Shown here piece after piece: positions 21,501-31,305 of a DNA stretch of 64,000 bases. Position 1 is the first letter of the stretch. The number at the start of each line of letters is the position of its first letter. The notes under the pieces are model-generated. The model was not told the DNA's origin and made no database searches. It was given only the letters and a program-made list of their open reading frames with translations. The translations under genes and the position numbers were made by a program. Origin of the DNA: Craspedostauros australis (Eukaryota > Bacillariophyta > Bacillariophyceae > Mastogloiales > Achnanthaceae); contig JAMXDE010000004.1 of assembly GCA_026770025.1 (NCBI GenBank), positions 1,984,001 through 2,048,000 on the forward strand, in the 5' to 3' direction.

Positions 21501-23605
21501 CTGCCAAGGCCACCTTGGCAGCGAGCAAGGGCAACATGCCACCTGAAGCTGCGGGTGCTGCAGCCTCATTGCGTGCGAGACTGCTCAAGATCCGCGAGCG
21601 CAACAAGACCGCACCCCCTATCCCCCGAAGCGAGCATAAACAGAGCACAGAAACACCGTCGCAACCTCCAACACACAATGACCCGAATGGTGGCTCCTTG
21701 GCGACGTCCGGGGGTGCCTCTGACGGTGGCGCACTTCAGAGGGAAGCAGGGCATGCATCAAGCATGCATCCTAACATCACCGATAACGTACAGGATGCCA
21801 TGACTGGGGATGGATCAGACCTCGTGTCTGAAGGGCAACATGCGTCTTATGCCGTCTACCATGGCTACAACCGAACCCTTTTCGATGATGTGATGGCATC
21901 GATCAACCGCCTAGTGCAGAAGGAAACTCCTCTGGCCGAAGACGATGACGATCTCGTGTCTTGTACCGAGTCCTTGAAGGCAATCCACGCAGCGATATCC
22001 TCCCAGCCCAACCTCGTTTCCAACGTCGACTCGCAAGAAATCGCCTACTTGAGGGACGCCATTATCGTCAACACCAACGACACCGTCGCGGGGCTTACCT
22101 CCCTCATCGATTTCGGCTTCCAATGCCACCAGCATGTTTGCTCTGCCGGCATGTCTGTGCCGCTGCTGTCGGTCGACCTGGCCTGTCTCATGGCAATCTT
22201 CAGGGCTGAAGACACGTCGAAGCAGGTGCACCAAGATCAGCTCGCGATGCTGATTCGGGAAGCAGGAAAGGCACTTTTGGATCCACGGCTTGCCAGTCCG
22301 TCGCAGCTGACCGATGTGGAACGCCTTGACGATGCAACCAGCACACAGCTCGTGCGTGCCATCAACAAACTAGCGGTTCAGGCGGCGACAGGATCAACAC
22401 GGGACTCGTCCATCCAGGCGCTGCTCTCTCTCCAGGTCCAGCTTCGGTTGCATCCTTCCGAGGACAATACGAACGTCGTCTTCAACAGCAGACTATCGCG
22501 AGTTGTCAGTAAGTTGTTTGCGAGAGTCATCAAGGCGGAGGAGAGCGCGAGCATCCCGTTCTCGTCGCTTGCTGTGGACATGGAGACAGTTCTTTGTTGC
22601 CTCGAGGACACGCTCGCGAGATGCGATAAGGTGGAGATGGATCCAGCATTCGCCGATGGAGTCGCAGCTGTCACGCAGAACATCAAGACCCTCCTTGTTG
22701 CCATCCTTCAAGCGAAAGGTGGAACAGTCACGCTGAAGTCGTCGATGGAAGATGTGGGCATCGATCCCGTGACTTCGTCCTTGGGACGGTTGATGTCCAA
22801 CTGCGCTGCTGAGCTCAACATGGCGCCGCCCCCAGCACCATCGCCACGCGCGGGTGGCGCAAGAACCCCATCGGTCGACATCGCCACCCTCGTCTCGGCT
22901 GTGGGAAGCGCCGCTGCGGGAGCAGAACGTGACGAGGCGGTTGGCGCGCTGCGCAGGTACAAGGAGGTGCATGGAGAGATCGAGCTAACGGCGCATTTGC
23001 AGGGAGTGTCATCGGCATTCCGCCAGTTCATACTGGACCAGCTTTCCAACGCACCCCAGCAAGGGACGTCATCGGGCGATGGCGCGAGCAAGCACACGGC
23101 AGGATCGATGTCGGAACGTCTGAAGAATCTGAGGTCGAAACTGTCAGCCACCGAAGCGGTGATGCAGTCCACGGCTGAGCCCGAACCAACATTGTCGCAG
23201 CCCCAATTCCAAATCCAAGCACAGCAACAGTCGTTTCCTAGCCCCTCCTCAGGCATGAACCAAGCTTCACCTTTGTCTCGTGTACCGTCGGCGCCATCGC
23301 CGCCTGTGCCGCAGCAAGCCCCAGCTTCTGGCGAGGATGCTCCCAATAGGACGCTTCGAGCATTCCGAGAGCGGCTCGCAGCAGCCCAGGAAAGACGCAC
23401 AGGAGGATTCGCAACAGCAGGTGGCGACAGCGCATCCAATCCACCTGAGGAGAGCGAAGTGATGAGAGACCCCACCGATTCCGACATGAGGTCGGCAGCT
23501 ATTCCCGCACCCACGGCAACGGGCGGAGCGATGAACGCGAGCAGCCGTGCAGCTGCCCTCCGCGCCAGAATCCAAGCCGTGAAACAAAGCAATCCAAACC
23601 CTTAG
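12988..23605 (+). CDS. XMAP215/Dis1/MOR1-family TOG microtubule polymerase with repeat-built N-terminal extension
   Basis: Processive microtubule plus-end polymerase of the ch-TOG/Stu2/MOR1 family, which binds tubulin through TOG (HEAT-repeat) domains. Model: exons 12988-17713, 17938-19211 and 19421-23605. Introns are GT-AG; the first is phase 1, the second phase 0. The product is 3,394 residues against about 2,000 in animals and plants. Residues 1 to about 915 are a novel extension with repeats (separate entry). TOG1 is about 917-1150 (starts near VDKKWKIRKAAY), TOG2 about 1200-1440, TOG3 from about 1576 (ASKWAFRKGAID, restored by the splice), TOG4 about 1840-2100, TOG5-like about 2210-2480. 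A C-terminal helical region at about 2820-3225 resembles the family's C-terminal domain. Linkers are Ser/Pro/basic rich, as in lattice-binding regions. The start was taken at MDAEEAALL because that ATG begins a partial repeat copy. Family call is firm; domain edges are approximate. Confidence 0.93.
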
Positions 23606-24127
23606 GGAGAGTGATAGACATGTATACTAGTAATAGTCGTATTAGAGCAGAGCATACCAGCCTTACTCAATTGCTTCCCGCATGGGTCTGCGCAATTCTT
23701 CTTCTCTACTCTTTGGTTAGAATCTCTAGCTTGTTCGTTGGAATTCCAACAATGTGTTCGAACTTGTCGAGGTTCGCTTTGTGGACATTGTGTCAGAGAA
23801 AAGGATACCTTTTGGCCACTGTTCGAACAGACATCACCCATTTCTCCCCCTACTGGAGTCGTCACAGCAGAATGAGCGCGGCCACGAGCAGCCGTACGAG
23901 TGTTCGACAGCGCCCACCCATTCACTGCCCCACTTACACACCAGGCTCGGCTCTCTCTCCCTCTCTCTACGAGTCGAGGCATACGAGCACTTCACGTCTT
24001 CCACTCAAAGGTCGTTGCACGGCTGATCGGCAACCGCAGATCCACAAAAAGTTACGTTGCTGTATCGGTTCAGTGCGTCCCGTTCCGCGCTGGTGAATAC
24101 GTATACATCCGCATTGCTTTCCAAAAG
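23606..24127. other. Spacer between TOG and methyltransferase genes
   Basis: About 520 bp between two genes on the same strand. It must hold the 3' end of the first and the promoter of the second. The methyltransferase frame stays open upstream to about 23900 but without a likely start, so that part is treated as untranslated. No defined element was recognised. Confidence 0.5.
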
Positions 24128-25447
24128 ATGTCATCATCTTCGTCGCCATCGGCCTCGCCGCTCACGCTGAATTCATCATTCGCTCTGCCTGCAACTCTGG
24201 GTTTTCTCGCGGGGTCTGCGATGACATTGGCACTCGGCAGTCTTGTTGCGAGGTATCGAGATCGTTCGACCACCACGGACAAGCCTGAGCCTGAACCTTC
24301 GCCACCGCTCGATGCCGAAGCCCATCTGTGGAAGATAGTGCAGTATTCATTTTCGGGGGCGCTCATCCGCGCAGGAGACAAGCTCGGCATTTACGAGAAG
24401 CTGCATAATGCCAAACGGACTTCTGCGACGGAACTGGCGACCCAGAACGGCTGGTCGGCTCGATGGGTGCGGGAATTTCTCATGCAAGCCGCAAGCGCGG
24501 GCATCTGCAGCTATCACAAGCAGGATGGTGGAACGAAGGAGCTAGAGTTCTCTCTCAATCCAGACTACGCGCCGTTCTTGAGGCAGCCCTCGGAGGAGCG
24601 CATGAGTTTGGCCGGGATGTTCCAGCTCCTGCTGCCTCTCCTCAATCGATCGGATGCTGTGGTGAAGGCCATTCAATCGGGTGTCGGAGTGGACTACGAC
24701 TGGGCTGAGAATCATGCCGATGATATCGTCGTCGCCATGGACAGAAAGAACAGAAACTGGTTCACCCATAGTCTGGTGGATGATGTTCTGTCGACGATCA
24801 TCATTCCATCCACAGGTGTGCCGCTGTTGCAAATGCTATCCTCCACTACTGCAGGACCCGTGCGCATCGCTGACGTTGGTTGTGGCTGTGGAGCATCCAG
24901 CATTGCCTTGGCAAAGCGTTTTCCCCACGCGCATGTCTTCGCCTACGAATCTTCTGAGCGCGCCATCGGAATCTTCCAACGTCGCATCCAGGAGGAGGGT
25001 ATCAGTAACATCACAATCTGCGACGTGGCGGAGCGCACCGTGGGTGATGGCCCCTGCCCTTCTGGCGAAGTAGAGAAGGAGAAGAATGTCTTTGACTTTG
25101 TCTACGCACACGATGTGGTGCACGATATGACGAATCCCAAGGCTCTCATTCGGGATGTCTACCACCGACTTTCGGACAGGGGCTGCTGGGTCATCGTGGA
25201 CATCGACTGCAGCGATGATGAGATTGCGAATCTGGAGAACCCTTCAGCCGCCACCATGTACGGATTCTCGTGCTTCCTATGCTTGGCATGCTCCTCGTCA
25301 ACGAAGGATGGAGCGGCGCTCGGTGTCTGCGGATTCCCACCAACGCTGGCGAAGAAATGGATGGACAAGGCAGGCTTCCATCACATGGTGAACCACTCGG
25401 TGAAGACTATCCTTCCACGAAATTCCTGCTTCATCGTCGCTAAATAG
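24128..25447 (+). CDS. Membrane-anchored SAM-dependent methyltransferase, winged-helix plus class I fold
   Basis: 439 residues from the ATG at 24128, single exon. Residues about 17-42 form one hydrophobic segment (FALPATLGFLAGSAMTLALG) followed by RYRDR, so it is probably an N-terminal anchor or targeting signal. Next comes a winged-helix-like dimerisation domain (about 75-150; SATELATQNGWSARWVREFL), as in O-methyltransferases and Rv2258c-type enzymes. The class I SAM fold follows, with motif I DVGCGCGASS (about residue 245) and an acidic loop ESSERAIG ending strand 2. A VYAHDVVHDM strand and the C-terminal NSCFIVAK complete the fold. Substrate is unknown; related families methylate small molecules or act on unknown substrates. 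The 3' end faces the CysRS gene 255 bp away; that spacer holds several GTACTC/GAGTAC words. Confidence 0.85.
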   Translation: MSSSSSPSASPLTLNSSFALPATLGFLAGSAMTLALGSLVARYRDRSTTTDKPEPEPSPPLDAEAHLWKIVQYSFSGALIRAGDKLGIYEKLHNAKRTSATELATQNGWSARWVREFLMQAASAGICSYHKQDGGTKELEFSLNPDYAPFLRQPSEERMSLAGMFQLLLPLLNRSDAVVKAIQSGVGVDYDWAENHADDIVVAMDRKNRNWFTHSLVDDVLSTIIIPSTGVPLLQMLSSTTAGPVRIADVGCGCGASSIALAKRFPHAHVFAYESSERAIGIFQRRIQEEGISNITICDVAERTVGDGPCPSGEVEKEKNVFDFVYAHDVVHDMTNPKALIRDVYHRLSDRGCWVIVDIDCSDDEIANLENPSAATMYGFSCFLCLACSSSTKDGAALGVCGFPPTLAKKWMDKAGFHHMVNHSVKTILPRNSCFIVAK

Positions 25448-25702
25448 TACTCATACTACGAATAGTAGAGTACGTAGGTACTCGTACAGCAACAAGCACC
25501 ACAGCCATGTCCAAGACACCCGTCCGAACGCACGAGCGGCGACGTTGATGGAGGAAATTCCAACTCTGGAGCGGTACTCGTGCGTACTCTACACTCTAGT
25601 GGAGAGATGAAGCGCAATTGTACGATACAGCACGAAGGTGGTTCTGCTCAGAACCCATCGTCACTTGCTCCAGCATGGCATTATACTTGCATATCATAAT
25701 TT

Positions 25703-27457
25703 CTATGCTTTAGATACGATCGGATCCCCGCCCTTGACATCCTTGATGGCATAGCCTTCTTCCAGCACCTGAGTTCGCAACGAATCCGCCAGTGCCCAAT
25801 CCTTGCTTTCCTTTGCCGAAACTCGAGCTTTCACCATCTCCATGATGGAATCCGGCACAACGCCGTCATCTTCGTTGCCGTCGTTGTCGCCGTCTGATGA
25901 GTCTCCATTGTGTGTTGACGGCACGTCGTAAAATATGCCGAATACTTTATCCAGCTGCTGCAAGGCCTGCTGGATGGCTTCCAGACCGGCGATGTCCAAC
26001 GAGGCATCTTCGTTGGACTTCGCTGCTTTCGCCACGCGCTTGAATTCGGTCTCCGCCAACTTGACCAGTCCGAACATCGCCGCAGATGCGCGCGGCATGC
26101 TCAGATCGTCCAGGAGCGCCGCTTCGAAATTCTGGATGGCTTTTGGGACATCTTGTGTGGCAATGACGGATTGGTCGCCGCCATCGCCATCGCCGCTGCT
26201 GGATTCGGTTGATGGCTCGCCAACATCTGCCTCCAACGCTGCCGATATCTGACCGACGACCTTGTCGATCCGCTTGAGCGCATTCTCAGCTGCCTCCATG
26301 GCCTTGGGCGTGAAACTGAGCGGGTTGCGGTACTGCGATGCGATGACCAAATACCGGTAGGCCCGGACCTGCGCATTGTTGGGACAGGCGTTCCTCAACG
26401 TCAAGAAGTTGCCAAGCGACTTGGACATCTTTTCATCGTTGATGTTGACAAAACCGTTGTGAAGCCAGCACTCGCAGAATGGCTGGCCGTTGGCGCCTTC
26501 GCTTTGGGCGATTTCGTTTTCGTGATGCGGGAACTTGAGATCGACGCCACCGCAGTGAATGTCAATCGTTTCACCCAGGTACTTGCGCGCCATGGCGGAA
26601 CATTCCAAGTGCCATCCGGGCCTGCCCTTCTGGATTTCATCCGATTGCCACGATGAGTCATCTCGATCGATGCCCGGTTTGTAGGCCTTCCACAAGCAAA
26701 AGTCGTTCTCGTTGCGTTTGAGATCATTCTCACCGCGCTCTGTCGATTCCATCTCGTCCCAGTTGATGTTCACGAGCTGCTGACCGTAGCCTTCCTTCTT
26801 GTCGGTGGCGAAGTACCATGATCCATCCTCGGTCTCGTAGGCAAGGCCGTTGTCTCGCAGCTGGAGGATCATCTTCATCATCTCCTCGATGTGCTCCGTC
26901 GCCCGTGGATAGAGCTCCGCCGGGATGATGTTGAGCGCCTTGAGATCCTCCATGAAAAGATTCTCAAATTTGATCGTCAGATCCGTGATGTCCGTAATGG
27001 ATCGCTCGTTGGCACGATTGATGATCTTGTCGTCCACATCGGTGATGTTGCAGACGTGTCGCACGTTGTATCCAAAATACAGCAGCGCCCGCTTGACGAG
27101 ATCGTACGTGAGGAAGGCGCGGAAGTTGCCAACGTGCGCGAAATCGTACACCGTGGGTCCGCAGGTGTACATGGTGACTTTGTTCGGCGTCAAGGGCTCC
27201 AATCGTTCCTTCGTTCGAGTTTTGGAGTTGTACAGCATGAGGTCAACATTCTGGTTGCTGGTTGCTGCGGATTCCGTGCTGGTGGCCACTTCCAACGTCG
27301 TGCGAAGTCGCCGATGCGTCGCGAATGCGAGTTGCGGCTGCTGCTGCTTTTGTTGTTGTTGCTGTCGAACGAATGCAGACGGTGACCATGCATCGATCTG
27401 CTGGCTGCCCCACGTCAGCAGGAGCGCCGACAGTGCCATCTTGGTGAGCGGTACCAT
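25703..27457 (-). CDS. Cysteinyl-tRNA synthetase, predicted plastid (possibly dual organelle) form
   Basis: Charges tRNA-Cys in an organelle. 584 residues, no intron. The signature boxes are present: YTCGPTVYDFAHVGNF (HIGH equivalent HVGNF and first zinc Cys), WHLECS and HCGGVDLKFPHHENE (further zinc ligands), and KMSKSLGNF. The C-terminal DALR/anticodon part follows with an acidic Gly/Asp/Ser insert. The start at 27457 gives MVPLTKMALSALLLTWGS, a signal-peptide-like stretch, then PSAFVRQ, fitting the SAF/AF cleavage motif of stramenopile plastid proteins, then a Gln-rich and Arg-rich transit-like segment. An in-frame ATG 114 nt upstream would hide the signal peptide, so it was not chosen. 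Convergent with the methyltransferase gene. Confidence 0.95.
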   Translation of the reverse strand: MVPLTKMALSALLLTWGSQQIDAWSPSAFVRQQQQQKQQQPQLAFATHRRLRTTLEVATSTESAATSNQNVDLMLYNSKTRTKERLEPLTPNKVTMYTCGPTVYDFAHVGNFRAFLTYDLVKRALLYFGYNVRHVCNITDVDDKIINRANERSITDITDLTIKFENLFMEDLKALNIIPAELYPRATEHIEEMMKMILQLRDNGLAYETEDGSWYFATDKKEGYGQQLVNINWDEMESTERGENDLKRNENDFCLWKAYKPGIDRDDSSWQSDEIQKGRPGWHLECSAMARKYLGETIDIHCGGVDLKFPHHENEIAQSEGANGQPFCECWLHNGFVNINDEKMSKSLGNFLTLRNACPNNAQVRAYRYLVIASQYRNPLSFTPKAMEAAENALKRIDKVVGQISAALEADVGEPSTESSSGDGDGGDQSVIATQDVPKAIQNFEAALLDDLSMPRASAAMFGLVKLAETEFKRVAKAAKSNEDASLDIAGLEAIQQALQQLDKVFGIFYDVPSTHNGDSSDGDNDGNEDDGVVPDSIMEMVKARVSAKESKDWALADSLRTQVLEEGYAIKDVKGGDPIVSKA

Positions 27458-28458
27458 TCTGCTTATCCAACCGTCGAGGTGCGTTGTCTTTGGGTGTGAG
27501 TGGATTTTATGTGAGTATTCGTATGGTAGGTGCCAGCAGTCCGAGGGTGGAGATGTCGTCGGAGGTTGCAATCCTCTCCATGCTCTACGACAACTCTGTT
27601 GGTGGGTATGGTGGTGGATTGTCGGAATACTCGTGGGCGAGGCGCCACCAAAGAAAAGATACGTGATGGCTGTCTGACGTCAACAAACGGATGACGGCAA
27701 GACCATTCTCTAGGCTCTTCAGACTCGCGCCAATGGATACGATAGATCCCGTCCAGCGTGTTTAGAAACCGCGAGACAAGAGTGTTTGATGTCAATCTCT
27801 TCACTTTTTCGCGCGGTGCTTTCCATCATTCTTTGACTTGACTTGATTTCAAAAGTTTATTGCTAATGCGTTAAGAATTTACATACAGTACGTGCGAGCG
27901 TATGTTTGAGTATGGTACATGTGGGATAAACCGGTACATACGAGTGCATGTCTGGGTGTGGTGGAGGATCAACCTTGCGCATCAGCGATGCGTCTGCCGC
28001 GCTTCTGCGGGCAGGGTTGATCGAATTGGCTATTGCCTCATTCATTCTTTCATTTCGTTCGTCCGATCGGGACGGACGTTTCATCACATTGAGACGGACT
28101 CTGTGGACTCTTGGACGTCCATGAGATCCGGCTCTCATTCAATTGTGGTAATTGCGGTGGTGCTCAAGTGGAAAGTGCAGGCGATCCGTCGTGGATCACA
28201 GCCCTTGCATCTTTCCTCACCTCATTTTTTGTGGATGGTAGGTTAACACTGCCAAAAGGGGTACGCTGTACTCTGATGGAGTAGAGCATTCATGCATGTT
28301 GCGCGTGGAAGCGCCGCATGCATACGTGCCAATCTCAAAGGATCGCCCAAAAGAGAAGGCAGGTCGTCGTGCATGGAACGATGCCATGACTTTGCTCGTG
28401 ACGCGTGGTCGCAGGTGATGCGCGTTTGTCGTCATCGCTGTTATTCGTGCATTGGTCT
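27458..28458. other. Spacer between CysRS and the GH99-like gene
   Basis: One kilobase between two minus-strand genes. It holds the CysRS promoter and the 3' region of the GH99-like gene. No convincing frame, RNA gene or defined element was seen; 27842-27960 is AT-rich with scattered GTAC words. Confidence 0.5.
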
Positions 28459-30267
28459 TCAGGCAAGCCTCCGAGACGACTCGGGATGCCGATGCAGGGC
28501 GTCGAGGTACTCGCCGTATCCAGATGCGCTGCTCCACTCGGGGCAGGACTCGACATGCGTTCCCTCGCCGGCTTCGTTGAAGGTGGTGATGAGATGCCAC
28601 TGGACGTGGGTCTTGGAGATCATGTTGATGACATTCTGTTCGAAGACTGCTGGGTCCACGCGGTCGAGCCTTGGATCGGCGATGTTGGCCTGCCAGAATC
28701 CCGGCGAGACACCGAAGGACCAGTCACTCTCCACCTCCGCAAAGGCCGGGCCGTACTGATGCCACGAATCTGGTTCGTTGTTGCACTCATCAGAGTTAGT
28801 GACGATCTTGAGCACGACGTACCAGTCATCACCAGCGGCCGCGTTCCATCGGTCGATGACATCGCAGTCCTTGTTGTCCTCGTTGTAGACAAAGATGACG
28901 GGCTTGTCATCAATGTGAGCCCAGGTCGGGTGCCATGCGAACCACTTCTTGAGATAGTCCAGATCCCTACGAATCTGTTGCGCCGAGTAATTGTGGCCAA
29001 ATTCATCCTCGTAGTAGACGGTCCACTTCATGTCGCTGCCCTGTCGGATGGTCTCGTCCATGAGCATGGAGATGCGGGCGCGTTCCTTGTTGGTGTCAGG
29101 TCCCCACCACGATGCGATGCCCAGGTCGACGTGAGCGTACTCGAGAGCATCGATGTGATTCTTCACGACGGCGGGGTTGCCGCTGTTGTAGAGACCGAGA
29201 TCCGGAACGAATCTGACGGTCTCACCGCCGACCGTCCATGTTTCTGGGAACCACGGGTAGTAGAAGGCAGCTCGGACGGGCGCATCGAGGGGCTTGAGCT
29301 GCATGTCATCCGATGGCGGGCCGGCGTAGACGCCGCGTGGTTTGCCGATGAGCCATGCGTACCCGCCATCCTTCAAGATAGCGGTCTGACCACCATCGTC
29401 GACGACCAAGATGCCACCGGCGTATCGGTGGGTATTGCTGACCCAGAGCGCCTTGAGGTGCACGTCGCGAAGGACGAGATTTCCGTCGGACTGGAGGTAG
29501 AGTCGATGCCCCCCGTTGGTGTTGGCTCGCCAAACCACGGTGTTGCGGTCTTTGAAGACGAAGTCTCCTGAGTTTGGTTCCATGCCAGCGCTGTAGCGGC
29601 CGTTTGGCGATTTGACAAACTGTCCCTTCTTCAAGAAGGTCCCTGACTTGAGGACCGTGGACGTGTCGAACGTTATGAGGCCTGGGTGCTCGTTGCCTGG
29701 TTGCGTTGTGGTCGGCGTGGTAGTTGTGGTGGTTTGTGGCGGTGCGGTAGTCGTTGCGGCTGTTGTTGTTGTTGTTGTGGTGGTGGTGGTGGTGGTGGTG
29801 CTCTCACCTATCTTGCGCACCCGGAGCCAGTCGATGTTGGGTCCGACGCTGCGGCGTGCGAAGAGACGTATGATGTTCCTGCCCGCCTCAAGATCGGTGA
29901 CGAAGGCCTCCTCCAGCCAGTTGGTCCACGAGTAGGTGGCCTCGATTTCGAGCTCGCCCCTCACTTCGCCGTTGACAATGACGTCCAAGGGACGCGCATT
30001 CGCTGACGAGTATCGGACGATGAGATCGTAGACACCGTCCTCTTCGATGTCCAGCATCCACTCGATCCAGTCGTCCTGGCCTTGGAAGTCGCAGTAGCCC
30101 GTACCACTGTGCCCCGCATTGCTGGTGAGCAGTTTGCACTGGTGACCAGCAACGGCAGAGCCAGCATCGTAGACATCGTCGACAGCGGCGGCAAAACCGT
30201 TGTTGTTGGTGATGACGACACAACAGAAGGCAACCGCCACTAAAAGAGTTGAGAAGATCCTCTGCAT
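28459..30267 (-). CDS. Secreted GH99-like glycosidase with carbohydrate-binding and bulb-lectin domains
   Basis: 602 residues from the ATG at 30267 (a second ATG three codons upstream is equally possible). A clear signal peptide (MQRIFSTLLVAVAFCCVV) is followed by a CBM6/35-like beta-sandwich (about 30-155; DWIEWMLDIEEDGVYDLIVRY to GPNIDWLRV). A poly-Thr linker (about 157-195, mucin-like) leads to a B-lectin domain (about 205-310; RLYLQSDGNLVL is its mannose-binding signature) and a C-terminal GH99/WbsX-like domain (about 325-590). The latter starts AAFYYPWFPETW, includes YYEDE and ends with TFNEAGEGTHVE, corresponding to the acidic active-site block WNEWxEGTxxE of GH99 relatives. GH99 enzymes cleave alpha-mannosides by an endo mechanism; this one presumably acts outside the cell or in the secretory route on a mannose-rich glycan. 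Substrate is inference. Confidence 0.88.
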   Translation of the reverse strand: MQRIFSTLLVAVAFCCVVITNNNGFAAAVDDVYDAGSAVAGHQCKLLTSNAGHSGTGYCDFQGQDDWIEWMLDIEEDGVYDLIVRYSSANARPLDVIVNGEVRGELEIEATYSWTNWLEEAFVTDLEAGRNIIRLFARRSVGPNIDWLRVRKIGESTTTTTTTTTTTTTAATTTAPPQTTTTTTPTTTQPGNEHPGLITFDTSTVLKSGTFLKKGQFVKSPNGRYSAGMEPNSGDFVFKDRNTVVWRANTNGGHRLYLQSDGNLVLRDVHLKALWVSNTHRYAGGILVVDDGGQTAILKDGGYAWLIGKPRGVYAGPPSDDMQLKPLDAPVRAAFYYPWFPETWTVGGETVRFVPDLGLYNSGNPAVVKNHIDALEYAHVDLGIASWWGPDTNKERARISMLMDETIRQGSDMKWTVYYEDEFGHNYSAQQIRRDLDYLKKWFAWHPTWAHIDDKPVIFVYNEDNKDCDVIDRWNAAAGDDWYVVLKIVTNSDECNNEPDSWHQYGPAFAEVESDWSFGVSPGFWQANIADPRLDRVDPAVFEQNVINMISKTHVQWHLITTFNEAGEGTHVESCPEWSSASGYGEYLDALHRHPESSRRLA

Positions 30268-30617
30268 TGTGAACATTGTGAGTATGATGGGAACTTCTCG
30301 TGTCGCCGTGCTGGTCTGCGTTGTGTCGGGCGTTTCTGGGCGCACCTCAGAGTTTTGAATTGCCATTGTGTGAGTAGATGTCATGAGCGAAGGAATCATC
30401 GTGTGACATAGCGAGCGCGCAGATGAACAAAATCGTGAGTGGGGGTGTTGTTGTTGTTGGATTGTGTCGGAATGTGTTGGATTGTGTTGGTCTGCGACCA
30501 TGATACGCATGGCATGAAAATGGCATGAATGGCATGTATGGTATCGGCATGGTATGGAACGCAAGCGAAGAAATGCGGACAATGAATGCATGCAACGGCA
30601 GCAAACAGGCAGGCAGT

Positions 30618-30656
30618 TCAATGGGCAAGCTCAATGGGCAAGCTCAATGGGCAAGC
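30618..30656. repeat. 13-bp unit repeated three times
   Basis: TCAATGGGCAAGC occurs three times head to tail without mismatch, about 350 bp upstream of the GH99-like start codon. Confidence 0.95.
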
Positions 30657-31277
30657 GAAACGTGGCATTTCCAGTCGGAAAGCCAATGATGAAACTCGGA
30701 AGCAATGGAATGCACGGCAACGCAGTGCGACGCAATGCGCAATGACGATGATGAACACCGACGCCGCGGAAAATCGACGATGATGAAAATCAACGATGTT
30801 GGATGAGCACTCACCTTGCTGGCTTTGCTTCGTTTCAGTTGGCGATTGCGGCTGCGTTTTCGGCTGGGACGAGTGCAGATTGTTCTTCTGATGAGATTAT
30901 GAGCAGCTCGGAAGCAGAAGTGGTGGGTCTGCTTTTTTGGCGTCGTTGTGCCCCGCGTTATCACTGGTAATGTCACTAGTGTAATCGCTGTTTCGTGGTT
31001 TCTTTGGCGTTGCTTGGATGCTGTTCTTTTGGATGATGACGATGATGATGGTGATGATGATCCACTCGCATGCCCATCACTACTTCGTCTCTCCCAATTC
31101 ACTTGATCGGTGTCGTCTTTTACAGCGTCGGCACTTGGCGTGTAGAGTATGCACCGAGTCTGCTGTTGCAGCAGTATGTACGAATCGAATGCCTGCTTGC
31201 TTGCTTCGCTGACATGCGTCTGCTGGGTTCACTCTCAACAATTATTGGTTGCGTTCCTCATCTGTCTTTGCTTGCGT

Positions 31278-31305
31278 GTATGGTATGGTATGGTATGGTA
31301 TGGTA
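31278..31305. repeat. (GTATG)5 microsatellite
   Basis: Five perfect GTATG units plus GTA. Similar TATGGTATG words recur near 35390-35420 after the MetAP gene. Confidence 0.95.

Noticed and set aside
28405-29571. 388-codon plus-strand frame
   Set aside because: It is antisense to the GH99-like gene, whose domains and signal peptide are clear on the minus strand.
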